Source: UMGS902 sp045538895
Lineage (GTDB): Bacteria > Bacillota > Clostridia > Oscillospirales > CAG-272
NCBI GenBank assembly: GCA_045538895.1
Contig: JAZQEH010000081.1
Span: 1-10,149 of the forward strand
Length of the DNA stretch: 10,149 nt
Direction: 5' to 3'
Shown here: in pieces, positions 1 through 5,270 of the stretch
How the letters are laid out: every line of letters begins with the position of its first letter
Numbering within the stretch: the first letter of the stretch is position 1
Position numbers and translations under genes: made by a program
Notes under the pieces: model-generated
Told to the model about the DNA's origin: nothing
What the model saw: the letters and a program-made list of their open reading frames with translations, nothing else
The model's database searches: none

Positions 1-63
1 CGTACACATGTACGCCGACGAAACAAAAATCCAAAAATCTGTCTGCGTTTCTCAGCCTCTGGT

Positions 64-125
64 CAGCCTGATGACTTTGTCATCAGGCTGGAAGCTATGC
101 CCAAAGGCAGAGCTTTTATCTGTTT
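64..125 (+). terminator. Tandem hairpins, possible terminator of a gene left of the window
   Basis: Two adjacent inverted repeats are visible. The first has a perfect 12-bp stem (64-75 with 79-90, CAGCCTGATGAC/GTCATCAGGCTG) and a TTT loop. The second has an 8-bp stem with one mismatch (94-101 with 106-113), followed by TTTTATCTGTTTT on the + strand. A palindrome CGTACA-CA-TGTACG also opens the window at 1-14. The cluster sits just past the 3' end of the minus-strand methyltransferase gene, so it may end a convergent gene lying left of the window. It could instead be a dispersed extragenic repeat; one window cannot decide. Confidence 0.4.
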
Positions 126-889
126 TGTCTGAAAATTTCGTATGCGATAACAGTAGAGGCAGATGCAGCCGAAAGGGAAGCATTAAATTCACGGCCGTAA
201 TCTATGCGTACAATCGAATCCGCTTTTTCAAGCACTGCCGCACTTATACCTCGTTTTTCGCCGCCCACAATCAAAAAAATCGGCTTTGTGAGGTCTGCAT
301 CGTATATACTGACAGAGTTTGGCTTGTCAGCACAAATGATTTTGTAATTCAGTTTTTTGAAGTAATCAACGGCGTCTAAAGTGTCACAAGTATAAAGGTT
401 AAGCAATTCAGACGCACCTGCGGAAGCTCTCGCAACAACTCCGGCTGCGGTTAACCAATTACGTTTAGGGAGAATAATTCCGTCGGCACCGGCGGCATAA
501 ATAGAACGCAGGGAATAGCCGAAATTATAGGGGTCCTCAATACCGTCAAGCATTACATAAAAACCGTTAGAAACGATATTATTCGCACAGCTCAGGTCGG
601 GTACTGTTCTGTCGCTGCATCTTGCAAGAATTCCGCCGTGCGAATTTCCTATTGCAAGTGAGTTGATCTCATATGTAGACATTTCCGTAACTGTAAAACC
701 GTATATATCCGAAACTTTATTAAGATAATTAAGCTCTTTGTGACGGGCGTTGGCACGCTCTTTGTCATAGAAAATTTCAAGAATTCTTCTGTCACTTATG
801 CCGCTATCAAGTGCTTTAATGCATGCACGTATAGAAGTCATGCCTTCAAAAATATTTGAAGAATTGAATTTATTGTATTCTTTTTCCAA
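116..889 (-). CDS. TrmH/SpoU-family RNA 2'-O-methyltransferase (RlmB-like)
   Basis: This 257-aa protein is a SPOUT-fold methyltransferase that would move a methyl group from S-adenosylmethionine to a ribose 2'-OH in rRNA or tRNA. The three family motifs are present in order: motif 1 around residues 115-128 (DGIEDPYNFGYSLR, with the conserved Asn-x-Gly and Arg), motif 2 at 205-215 (FLIVGGEKRGI) and motif 3 at 232-251 (GREFNASLSAASAS, with the conserved Asn). The GNSHGGILA segment at 81-89 is typical of the N-terminal half of RlmB-like enzymes. The start is a TTG at 889-887 with GAGGAG about 7 nt upstream on the minus strand. Length is normal for the family. The gene is divergent from spoIIID. 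RlmB (G2251 of 23S rRNA) is the best guess, but the substrate base cannot be read from sequence. Confidence 0.88.
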   Translation of the reverse strand: MEKEYNKFNSSNIFEGMTSIRACIKALDSGISDRRILEIFYDKERANARHKELNYLNKVSDIYGFTVTEMSTYEINSLAIGNSHGGILARCSDRTVPDLSCANNIVSNGFYVMLDGIEDPYNFGYSLRSIYAAGADGIILPKRNWLTAAGVVARASAGASELLNLYTCDTLDAVDYFKKLNYKIICADKPNSVSIYDADLTKPIFLIVGGEKRGISAAVLEKADSIVRIDYGREFNASLSAASASTVIAYEIFRQNR

Positions 890-916
890 AGTAAACTCCT
901 CGGTGATTTTTTATAA

Positions 917-925
917 ATTATAACA
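917..925 (-). promoter_or_regulatory. Extended -10 promoter for the methyltransferase gene
   Basis: On the minus strand this reads TGTTATAAT, a TG-n-TATAAT extended -10 element, about 28 nt before the TTG start of the methyltransferase gene. No good TTGACA lies at the right distance, as is common for extended -10 promoters. Confidence 0.5.
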
Positions 926-941
926 TATTCGGAGAAAAATT

Positions 942-970
942 GCATTATTAAATATAAAATTTCATATAGT
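942..970 (+). promoter_or_regulatory. Possible sigma-E-type promoter of spoIIID
   Basis: GCATTAT (942-948) and CATATAGT (963-970), separated by 14 bp, resemble the mother-cell sigma-E consensus (KMATATT, 14-15 bp, CATACAMT) at 5 of 7 and 6 of 8 positions. B. subtilis spoIIID is transcribed by sigma-E, so position and gene fit. The region is AT-rich, so chance similarity is possible. Confidence 0.4.
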
Positions 971-997
971 TTATTAAATTAATATGAAAGCGATTTA

Positions 998-1282
998 TTG
1001 AATATGGAATTTCTGTCATCCGAAGAAAGATGTGAAATACTTGGGGAGTACATAATTAAAACAGGTGCAACAGTAAGGGAAGTGGCAAAAGAGTTTTCGG
1101 TTAGTAAAAGTACGGTACATAAAGATGTCACTGAAAAACTGTACAATAAAAATCGGCAGCTTTATAAAAAAGTAAAAACGGTACTGGAGAAAAACAAATC
1201 GGAAAGGCATCTTCGTGGCGGAGAAGCAACAAAACAAAAGTATCTTTTAAAGCATGATATATTGACTAATAAGAAAAAATAG
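998..1282 (+). CDS. spoIIID: Sporulation transcriptional regulator SpoIIID
   Basis: This 94-aa protein is SpoIIID, the small DNA-binding regulator that reshapes sigma-E-dependent transcription in the mother cell of a sporulating bacterium. A helix-turn-helix spans about residues 26-48 (VREVAKEFSVSKSTVHKDV), nearly matching the diagnostic VSKSTVHKD of Bacillus and Clostridium SpoIIID. The C-terminal basic element HLRGGEATKQKY is the other family hallmark. Length matches the family. The start is either TTG at 998, with GAAAG about 8 nt upstream, or ATG at 1004; the ribosome site favours TTG, and the difference is two residues. The gene shows that the host lineage makes, or made, endospores. No terminator is seen between its stop and the prophage edge 31 bp downstream, so read-through into phage DNA is possible. 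Confidence 0.95.
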   Translation: MNMEFLSSEERCEILGEYIIKTGATVREVAKEFSVSKSTVHKDVTEKLYNKNRQLYKKVKTVLEKNKSERHLRGGEATKQKYLLKHDILTNKKK

Positions 1283-1309
1283 GTTAATATATCCCCAGAG
1301 AGAACTTGA

Positions 1310-1645
1310 TTGTCAATTATACAAAATGCAAAGTTTGAGTTAATAGAGTCAGTGCTTGACCATGCTCACAGTTATGTGACCGGGCAGGCATTTGGCTCTA
1401 TTTTTCTTTGTCTGCTTAAATTTGGCGTTCGTGGATTTGTTGAAATGATAAACAAACGAGCATTTGATATGTATATGGGTTCCTCAAGTTCAAGTGTATA
1501 TAAACATATAGGATTAAATAATAAAATAGCTCGAATGCTTGAGGAAGAGGGAATAAAAGACGTTAGAGAGCTCGCAGGGTGTAATAAACAAGACAACTTT
1601 ATTTTTATAAAGCAAATAAAGGAAAATAATAAGAAAGGAGGATAA
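1310..1645 (+). CDS. C-terminal part of the phage Rep protein, split off by integration
   Basis: The open frame begins at a TTG in the chromosomal flank with no convincing ribosome site, then enters the attachment core and runs 109 further codons. The core is read here as IIQNAKFE and in the right-hand Rep ORF as IIQNANFV, in the same frame. In the circular phage this segment is therefore the continuation of Rep (280 residues from the right end plus 109 from here, 389 in all). The tail is basic, with a Ser run (GSSSSS) and a helix-hairpin-helix-like stretch (IGLNNKIARMLEEEGIKDV) that could bind DNA; that role is inferred from the pattern only. The next gene follows 3 nt later with its ribosome site inside this ORF. 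I regard it as a gene fragment in the lysogen, not an independent gene. Confidence 0.8.
   Translation: MSIIQNAKFELIESVLDHAHSYVTGQAFGSIFLCLLKFGVRGFVEMINKRAFDMYMGSSSSSVYKHIGLNNKIARMLEEEGIKDVRELAGCNKQDNFIFIKQIKENNKKGG
1314..1332 (+). other. attL: left copy of the 19-bp attachment core
   Basis: CAATTATACAAAATGCAAA is repeated exactly at 6109-6127. Here the left arm is preceded by a T (1313) from the host flank. The right half (GTTTGAGTTAA after the TGCAAA centre) is degenerate and phage-derived. The site lies 31 bp after the spoIIID stop and is translated in the rep frame. Confidence 0.85.
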
Positions 1646-1648
1646 AAC

Positions 1649-1900
1649 ATGTATACGATAGTAGGATATAATCCGGTTTCTTTTCCCGATGAAAAAACAG
1701 GGGAGTTAATTGAGGGTGTAACATTTCATTTGGTAAGTGATGAAACATCCTCCGGTATTAAGCATGGTTGCGAAGTACTCAGCAAGTTTTTTTCAAAGGA
1801 TAAGATATCTGGCGAGTATAAGCTTGGTGATGAATGTGACCTCAAATTTTCGGTTACTTCCGGTAAAGCAAAAATTACCGGTATTGTAATAATCAATTAA
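1649..1900 (+). CDS. Small phage protein, putative ssDNA-binding protein (gpV position)
   Basis: This is an 83-aa, mostly beta-strand-like, mildly acidic protein without signal peptide or membrane segment. I do not recognise it by motif. Its place, between the end of rep and the major coat gene in the circular phage, is where filamentous phages such as M13 carry gene V, the ssDNA-binding protein that coats progeny strands and represses translation. The N-terminus (MYTIVGYNPVSF) and the alternating hydrophobic strands ending in ITGIVIIN are compatible with an OB-fold. The start is firm: AAAGGAGG at 1634-1641 sits 7 nt before the ATG. The functional call is inferred from position and size; a replication accessory or regulator is also possible. 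Confidence 0.6.
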   Translation: MYTIVGYNPVSFPDEKTGELIEGVTFHLVSDETSSGIKHGCEVLSKFFSKDKISGEYKLGDECDLKFSVTSGKAKITGIVIIN

Positions 1901-1917
1901 AATAGGAGGAAAAAAGC

Positions 1918-2175
1918 ATGAAAAAAAGAATACTTGCTATTTGTATGACTGCATGTCTGATGTTGTCAATGGCTGTATCAGCTTTTGCAACTGGTGCAGG
2001 TAGTGAAACGGTTGATACTTCCGGTATTGTTGGTGCTCTTGGTGCTTTCAACACTACTAATCTTCTTTCTGTTATCACTGCTGGTCTTGGTATTGCAGTT
2101 CCGCTCGTTCTTCTTTGGTTCGCTTTCCGTTGGATTTATAAGAAAGCCAAGGGAGCTCTTAAGAAAGGCTCATAA
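1918..2175 (+). CDS. Inovirus major coat protein precursor (pVIII-like)
   Basis: This 85-aa protein has the plan of a filamentous phage major coat protein. A signal peptide (residues 1-24: MKKR, hydrophobic core, SAFA cleavage site) is followed by a short mature N-terminal segment carrying acidic residues (SETVDTSG), a hydrophobic membrane helix at about 50-70 (LLSVITAGLGIAVPLVLLWF) and a basic C-terminus (RWIYKKAKGALKKGS) that would contact the packaged DNA. The predicted mature chain is 61 aa, slightly longer than the 50-aa M13 protein. AGGAGG at 1904-1909 precedes the ATG by 8 nt and is the best-placed ribosome site of the operon together with that of the preceding gene, as expected for an abundant product. 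The mature protein would wait in the membrane before assembly around the ssDNA. Confidence 0.9.
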   Translation: MKKRILAICMTACLMLSMAVSAFATGAGSETVDTSGIVGALGAFNTTNLLSVITAGLGIAVPLVLLWFAFRWIYKKAKGALKKGS

Positions 2176-2177
2176 TT

Positions 2178-2828
2178 ATGAGTAAGGGCGGGGAAGTATA
2201 CGAACGTGACTTAAACTTAAAAGGTATCGGTGATTATCTCCGATTATCTTCTAATAAGGTCGAAAGCTTTCCGCTTCATGGTATTTGGGTTTATTCCGGG
2301 GCTCAACGCTCCGGAAAAACTCTTAACATGATACACACGCTGCGAGAGATACATGAACGTTATCCTAAGGCACGTATCGTATCAAATATTAATCTATACG
2401 GCATCCCTCACGATATATATACTGGTATGGAATGTTTCGAAAAATATAGGAACGGTCAAGACGGTACCGTCTTTGTTATAGATGAAATTCAATCTCTTTT
2501 CAGTTCTCTTGAGTCTAAAAATGTTTCTCCTTTGCAGCTTGCTGTATGGGCACAGAATGGTAAAGAACGCAGGGTAATACTTGGTACTTCTCAGCGTTTT
2601 ACTCGTATTTCTAAAGCTATTCGAGAGCAATGTCGCTTTCATATTGAATGCCGGGAATTTCTAATATTCCGTAAGTACAGAGTTTTAGATGCTACGCTTT
2701 ATAATGATGACGGAGAATATCTCGGCGATATGCCTCACTGGTCTATATATATTCCTAAAGTGGATGCTATGTTATCATATAACACTCATGAAATAGTTAC
2801 ACGGGAGGGCGAGCATGTATCTAACTAA
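2178..2828 (+). CDS. Zot-domain phage assembly ATPase (pI-like)
   Basis: This 216-aa P-loop ATPase would drive assembly and extrusion of the filamentous virion at the host membrane, like pI of M13 or Zot of CTXphi. Walker A is at residues 41-48 (GAQRSGKT) and Walker B at 98-103 (VFVIDE), followed by IQSLF. The WAQNGKERR and TSQRFTRISKAIREQCRFHIE segments at about 124-158 match the sensor region of Zot proteins. The ATG lies two bases after the coat protein stop, with AAGAAAGG upstream. Unlike M13 pI, I see no transmembrane helix or extracytoplasmic domain: the chain ends soon after the ATPase core. The gene overlaps by 14 bp a 38-aa membrane peptide that might supply the anchor. The family call is firm; the anchoring idea is inference. 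Confidence 0.92.
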   Translation: MSKGGEVYERDLNLKGIGDYLRLSSNKVESFPLHGIWVYSGAQRSGKTLNMIHTLREIHERYPKARIVSNINLYGIPHDIYTGMECFEKYRNGQDGTVFVIDEIQSLFSSLESKNVSPLQLAVWAQNGKERRVILGTSQRFTRISKAIREQCRFHIECREFLIFRKYRVLDATLYNDDGEYLGDMPHWSIYIPKVDAMLSYNTHEIVTREGEHVSN

Positions 2829-2931
2829 AATTATTGAAGCTCTGATAATGGTATATGCTCCCCCCGTAGTTTTTTATATTCTTGCAACTATTCTTATTGA
2901 TATTGTTGTCAGAGCATTCAGAGGGAGGTAA
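2815..2931 (+). CDS. 38-aa single-span membrane peptide overlapping zot
   Basis: A short ORF (MYLTKIIEALIMVYAPP..., ending VVRAFRGR) starts at ATG 2815 inside the 3' end of the Zot-type gene, in the +1 frame, with GGAGGG at 2804-2809. It is almost entirely one hydrophobic helix with a basic C-terminus. Its last codons (AGAGGGAGG) form the ribosome site of the next gene, which starts 2 nt after the stop, so the operon packing strongly suggests it is translated. Candidate roles are a small virion tip protein like M13 pVII/pIX (33 and 32 aa) or a membrane anchor for the neighbouring ATPase. Neither can be proved from sequence. Confidence 0.7.
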   Translation: MYLTKIIEALIMVYAPPVVFYILATILIDIVVRAFRGR

Positions 2932-2933
2932 AA

Positions 2934-3347
2934 ATGCCTTCATATTCACAATATGAGTCTACTCCTACTGGTTTGAATTACCTTGCAGGTGATATTATGC
3001 CGTGGGATGATTATGTTATTTTCCGCTCTGACGATAATACTTCTGTTGCTGTTTATGGACCTAAACAAGAGGGGATGACTTGGAAAGATGCTACTGTTAG
3101 AACAGTTGAACGTGTTTCTGACTCCGGTTACTCGTCATATTATGATGTATCTGAGCGTGAATATAGCAGCGTTACTGTTGATATTAGTAATCCTTATTAT
3201 GCTTACGGTAATGTTATCGGAGTGAGTTATGCACTGCCTTCTTCGTCAAATATTTCAGCACTTGCCGTTTCATCGGCATGCATCGTCTGTGTATTGATAA
3301 AGATTTTTCAGTCTGTATGGTCTTTACGGAGGGCGACAAAACGATGA
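2934..3347 (+). CDS. Phage protein with C-terminal membrane helix, function unknown
   Basis: A 137-aa protein, rich in Tyr and Ser (for example SDSGYSSYYDVSEREYSS) over residues 1-103, ends in one hydrophobic helix (about 107-127, ISALAVSSACIVCVLIKIF) and a basic tail (RRATKR). There is no N-terminal signal peptide, so topology is uncertain. GAGGGAGG directly upstream supports the ATG at 2934. The stop codon overlaps the next start (ATGA at 3344-3347), indicating translational coupling with the pIII-like gene. The location among virion genes suggests a minor structural or assembly protein, but I recognise no family. Confidence 0.75.
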   Translation: MPSYSQYESTPTGLNYLAGDIMPWDDYVIFRSDDNTSVAVYGPKQEGMTWKDATVRTVERVSDSGYSSYYDVSEREYSSVTVDISNPYYAYGNVIGVSYALPSSSNISALAVSSACIVCVLIKIFQSVWSLRRATKR

Positions 3348-4525
3348 AAAGAAAACTAATATCAATCTTGCTTTTGTGCTGCTGTGCAGCGTCACTATTA
3401 GTGACGCGTGCAGCTGCAACTGAAATCGAAATCGCTACTGGCGATGCTTTGATGCGTGTTTATAAGAGCAGTGATAATTCTGTTAAATATCAAAATCCTT
3501 TTAGTGATTCTTTTGAATATTTACATTCTAATGAACTTGATTCAACTATGAACGTTTATTATTATGTAACTGTTCCTATTTCTATTCAGGGTAATCATAC
3601 CTATGTTATTACAGTATCTTTTCATGAAGAATATTGGTCTACTCAGGATTATATTTCATCAATTAATTATTTTGATAGACTTATGGTAAGCCGTGGTAAT
3701 TCTTTGATAGAATACGATATAGATAATGATACTACAGAGTTTAACGGTTTTTCTATGTATAGATCTGTAAGCAATGCTTCTGACTCTTCCGGTTTGTTAC
3801 GTCTTGTTACCGTATCCTTTATCGTTGACGATCCTACTATTACTAATTTTTCTTTTTATACTAAATCTCATAAGATGCATACTGTTTCCGGAGATCCTAT
3901 TGTTATTAGAGATATAACTGACGCTTCTCTTGATGATGTTGTTGCAGAAGTTATTCGTTTAACTAATGCTACAAATTATTCTGCTGGTAGTACTACAGAG
4001 GGTCTTGCTTCTATTCATGGAGTTTTAGAGGGTAGATTGTCTGAGTTGTATGATTCAGTTGAGGGAACTGGTTTTCAAACTCGAAAGGCTATAGATACTC
4101 TTACTAAAGAAATGCCGGAGCTTGTCGAAGAGGGTACTAAAAACGCTCTGAATAAGTTTTATGATGAATTGAAACAAGAAGCATCAGATAAGCTTTCTTC
4201 TGCTGTTGATGAACTTTCACAAAAAATGCCTGTAAATGTAGCTGCTTTACAGACTTCTTTTAATCAGCTCTATAATTCTGTTACTACTCATTCCACCAAT
4301 GCTTCTTTGACTCTTCCTGCCGGTTCTGTAACTCTCATGGGGAACACTTATACTTTTTGGGATGCTTCAAATGTATCATTCAATGAATTTTTTTCTTTAC
4401 CTATTGTTACACTTTTGTTGATACCTTTACGTTTTGTTTTTGTTTTTGGTATGGGTAAATACTTGATATCTTATTTCGATAAGCTTGTTAAGCTCATTAC
4501 CTTACATGTTCAAGGGGGTAATTAA
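3344..4525 (+). CDS. Secreted, C-terminally anchored phage protein, candidate pIII-like adsorption protein
   Basis: The chosen start is ATG 3344 (393 aa), not the upstream in-frame ATG at 3278, because a signal peptide begins exactly here (MKRKLISILLLCCCAASLLV, probable cleavage after TRAAA) and GGAGGG lies 10 nt upstream. The secreted part begins with a beta-rich domain (about residues 26-200), followed by a helical, probably coiled-coil region (about 225-325, e.g. LYDSVEGTGFQTRKAIDTL) and a C-terminal hydrophobic helix (about 350-372, LPIVTLLLIPLRFVFVFG) with a basic end. Signal peptide, exposed domains and C-terminal anchor in the largest virion gene are the plan of M13 pIII, which binds the receptor and releases the particle. 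The host receptor is unknown, and sequence similarity to known pIII is not evident. The run of three Cys in the signal core is unusual. Confidence 0.75.
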   Translation: MKRKLISILLLCCCAASLLVTRAAATEIEIATGDALMRVYKSSDNSVKYQNPFSDSFEYLHSNELDSTMNVYYYVTVPISIQGNHTYVITVSFHEEYWSTQDYISSINYFDRLMVSRGNSLIEYDIDNDTTEFNGFSMYRSVSNASDSSGLLRLVTVSFIVDDPTITNFSFYTKSHKMHTVSGDPIVIRDITDASLDDVVAEVIRLTNATNYSAGSTTEGLASIHGVLEGRLSELYDSVEGTGFQTRKAIDTLTKEMPELVEEGTKNALNKFYDELKQEASDKLSSAVDELSQKMPVNVAALQTSFNQLYNSVTTHSTNASLTLPAGSVTLMGNTYTFWDASNVSFNEFFSLPIVTLLLIPLRFVFVFGMGKYLISYFDKLVKLITLHVQGGN

Positions 4526-4815
4526 TGGATACCGTTATACGTATTGGCTTAGTTGTTATCGCTATAGCTGCAGTTATTATTTTACTTACTCCTATATTAG
4601 AACAAGTTGGTCAAGGTGTCTTGGAGGTTGCGAATGCTCTTCCTGGCTTCATTAGTCAGTTAGCTCCTTATTTTTCTATGGGCCGTACTTTGCTTAATGC
4701 TCTGATTGGTGTTCCGGTCTTAGTTGATATATGTATTTGGCTTGCTATTATTGCTCCTCTTTCTGTTCAAATGGTAAAGTTCGGTATTTACATCTATAGT
4801 AAACTAGTTGGCTAA
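4525..4815 (+). CDS. Small hydrophobic phage protein, pVI-like
   Basis: A 96-aa protein with three hydrophobic stretches (about residues 4-23, 39-62 and 64-83) follows the pIII-like gene with a one-base overlap (TAATG at 4523-4527) and GGGGG at 4513-4517 as ribosome site. In filamentous phages the pIII gene is followed by gene VI, whose 112-aa multi-span product caps the same virion end. Size, hydrophobicity and position all match, although no motif can be cited. It is the last gene before the operon terminator. An alternative is an immunity or membrane-remodelling protein. Confidence 0.7.
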   Translation: MDTVIRIGLVVIAIAAVIILLTPILEQVGQGVLEVANALPGFISQLAPYFSMGRTLLNALIGVPVLVDICIWLAIIAPLSVQMVKFGIYIYSKLVG

Positions 4816-4832
4816 AAGTTAAAAATCACATC

Positions 4833-4860
4833 GGTGTCCCGTTTATAGGACACCTTTTTT
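4833..4860 (+). terminator. Rho-independent terminator of the phage operon
   Basis: A perfect 7-bp GC-rich stem (GGTGTCC 4833-4839 with GGACACC 4848-4854) and an 8-nt loop are followed immediately by six T. It lies 17 bp after the pVI-like gene and is the only clear terminator inside the element, so one transcript started at the rep promoter of the circular phage would run nearly the whole genome and stop here. Confidence 0.9.
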
Positions 4861-4865
4861 CTTTT

Positions 4866-5063
4866 CTCTCTCAATCAGAGAGCGACAGAGAGCGGGAAAG
4901 AGGGTTCCAAGGGGGAAAACGGAGAGATGTCGCCTTGATGCTCTTGGTTTTCCCCCTTTGGTCGCTGCCGCAGCAGCGAAATTCTCCGCGAAGCGGTCGC
5001 AGGGAGTTGTATCACCCTGCGATGTCTATACCTACTATGGCTGTATATTTCTTATATTAGTAG
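4866..5063 (+). other. Hairpin-rich intergenic region, candidate replication origin and packaging signal
   Basis: This 315-bp gap without genes (4816-5130) is packed with inverted repeats: CTCTCT/AGAGAG (4866-4882); a tandem 10-bp repeat CAGAGAGCGA/CAGAGAGCGG (4876-4895); a 14-bp stem CCAAGGGGGAAAAC (4907-4920) pairing with 4947-4961 with one bulged T; TCGCTGC/GCAGCGA (4962-4979); CCGC-GAA-GCGG (4986-4996); an 8-bp stem TCGCAGGG/CCCTGCGA (4997-5022); and CTACTA/TAGTAG (5032-5063) around an AT-rich loop. Filamentous phages keep both strand origins and the packaging hairpin in such a region directly before rep. The Rep nick site cannot be placed; candidates are the loop of the 14-bp stem (contains CTTGATG) and the AT-rich loop at 5038-5057. 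Confidence 0.75.
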
Positions 5064-5074
5064 TGGAAAAGAAC

Positions 5075-5103
5075 TTGACAAGGTAAAAAAAAGGTGCTAT
5101 ATT
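5075..5103 (+). promoter_or_regulatory. Strong sigma-A promoter driving rep
   Basis: TTGACA (5075-5080), a 17-bp spacer and TATATT (5098-5103) form a near-consensus vegetative promoter 27 bp before the 45-aa ORF and about 168 bp before rep. It is the only strong promoter I find in the element. Confidence 0.85.
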
Positions 5104-5130
5104 GGAATAAAAAGGTAAGAGGAATATGTT

Positions 5131-5268
5131 ATGTTTGAGTTATGGTATGAAGATTGGTTACCTCACGAGCATTTTTACGTGCGTTCATCTTCTATATTTG
5201 TAGCTCTTATGGTTTTTTTAGAAAAATTTTCACTTCGTACTGTAAATTTGAATATTCGGAGGGTTTAA
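5131..5268 (+). CDS. 45-aa phage peptide upstream of rep
   Basis: A short ORF (MFELWYEDWLPHEHFYVRSS...RRV) begins 27 bp after the promoter -10 box. AAGAGGAA sits about 7 nt before its ATG. Its last codons (CGG AGG GTT TAA) contain the GGAGGG that serves as the ribosome site of rep, whose ATG follows the stop by 2 nt, so translation of the two genes is probably coupled. The N-terminal half is aromatic and acidic; the second half has a short hydrophobic stretch (SIFVALMVFL) and a basic end. No family is recognised. It may be a regulator of Rep synthesis or simply a leader peptide. Confidence 0.6.
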   Translation: MFELWYEDWLPHEHFYVRSSSIFVALMVFLEKFSLRTVNLNIRRV

Positions 5269-5270
5269 AG

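Noticed and set aside
1016..1237. Antisense ORF over spoIIID and similar shadow frames in rep, coaX and the isomerase gene
   Set aside because: They lie opposite or out of frame within clearly recognised genes and have no start signals or family features.
1310..1645. Independent 111-aa phage gene starting with TTG at 1310
   Set aside because: The TTG is in host flank, has no good ribosome site, and the frame is continuous with Rep across the attachment core; it is better read as the C-terminal part of Rep.
3278..4525. 415-aa version of the pIII-like protein starting at ATG 3278
   Set aside because: It would place 22 residues before a textbook signal peptide and overlap the previous gene by 70 bp; ATG 3344 has GGAGGG and an ATGA overlap.
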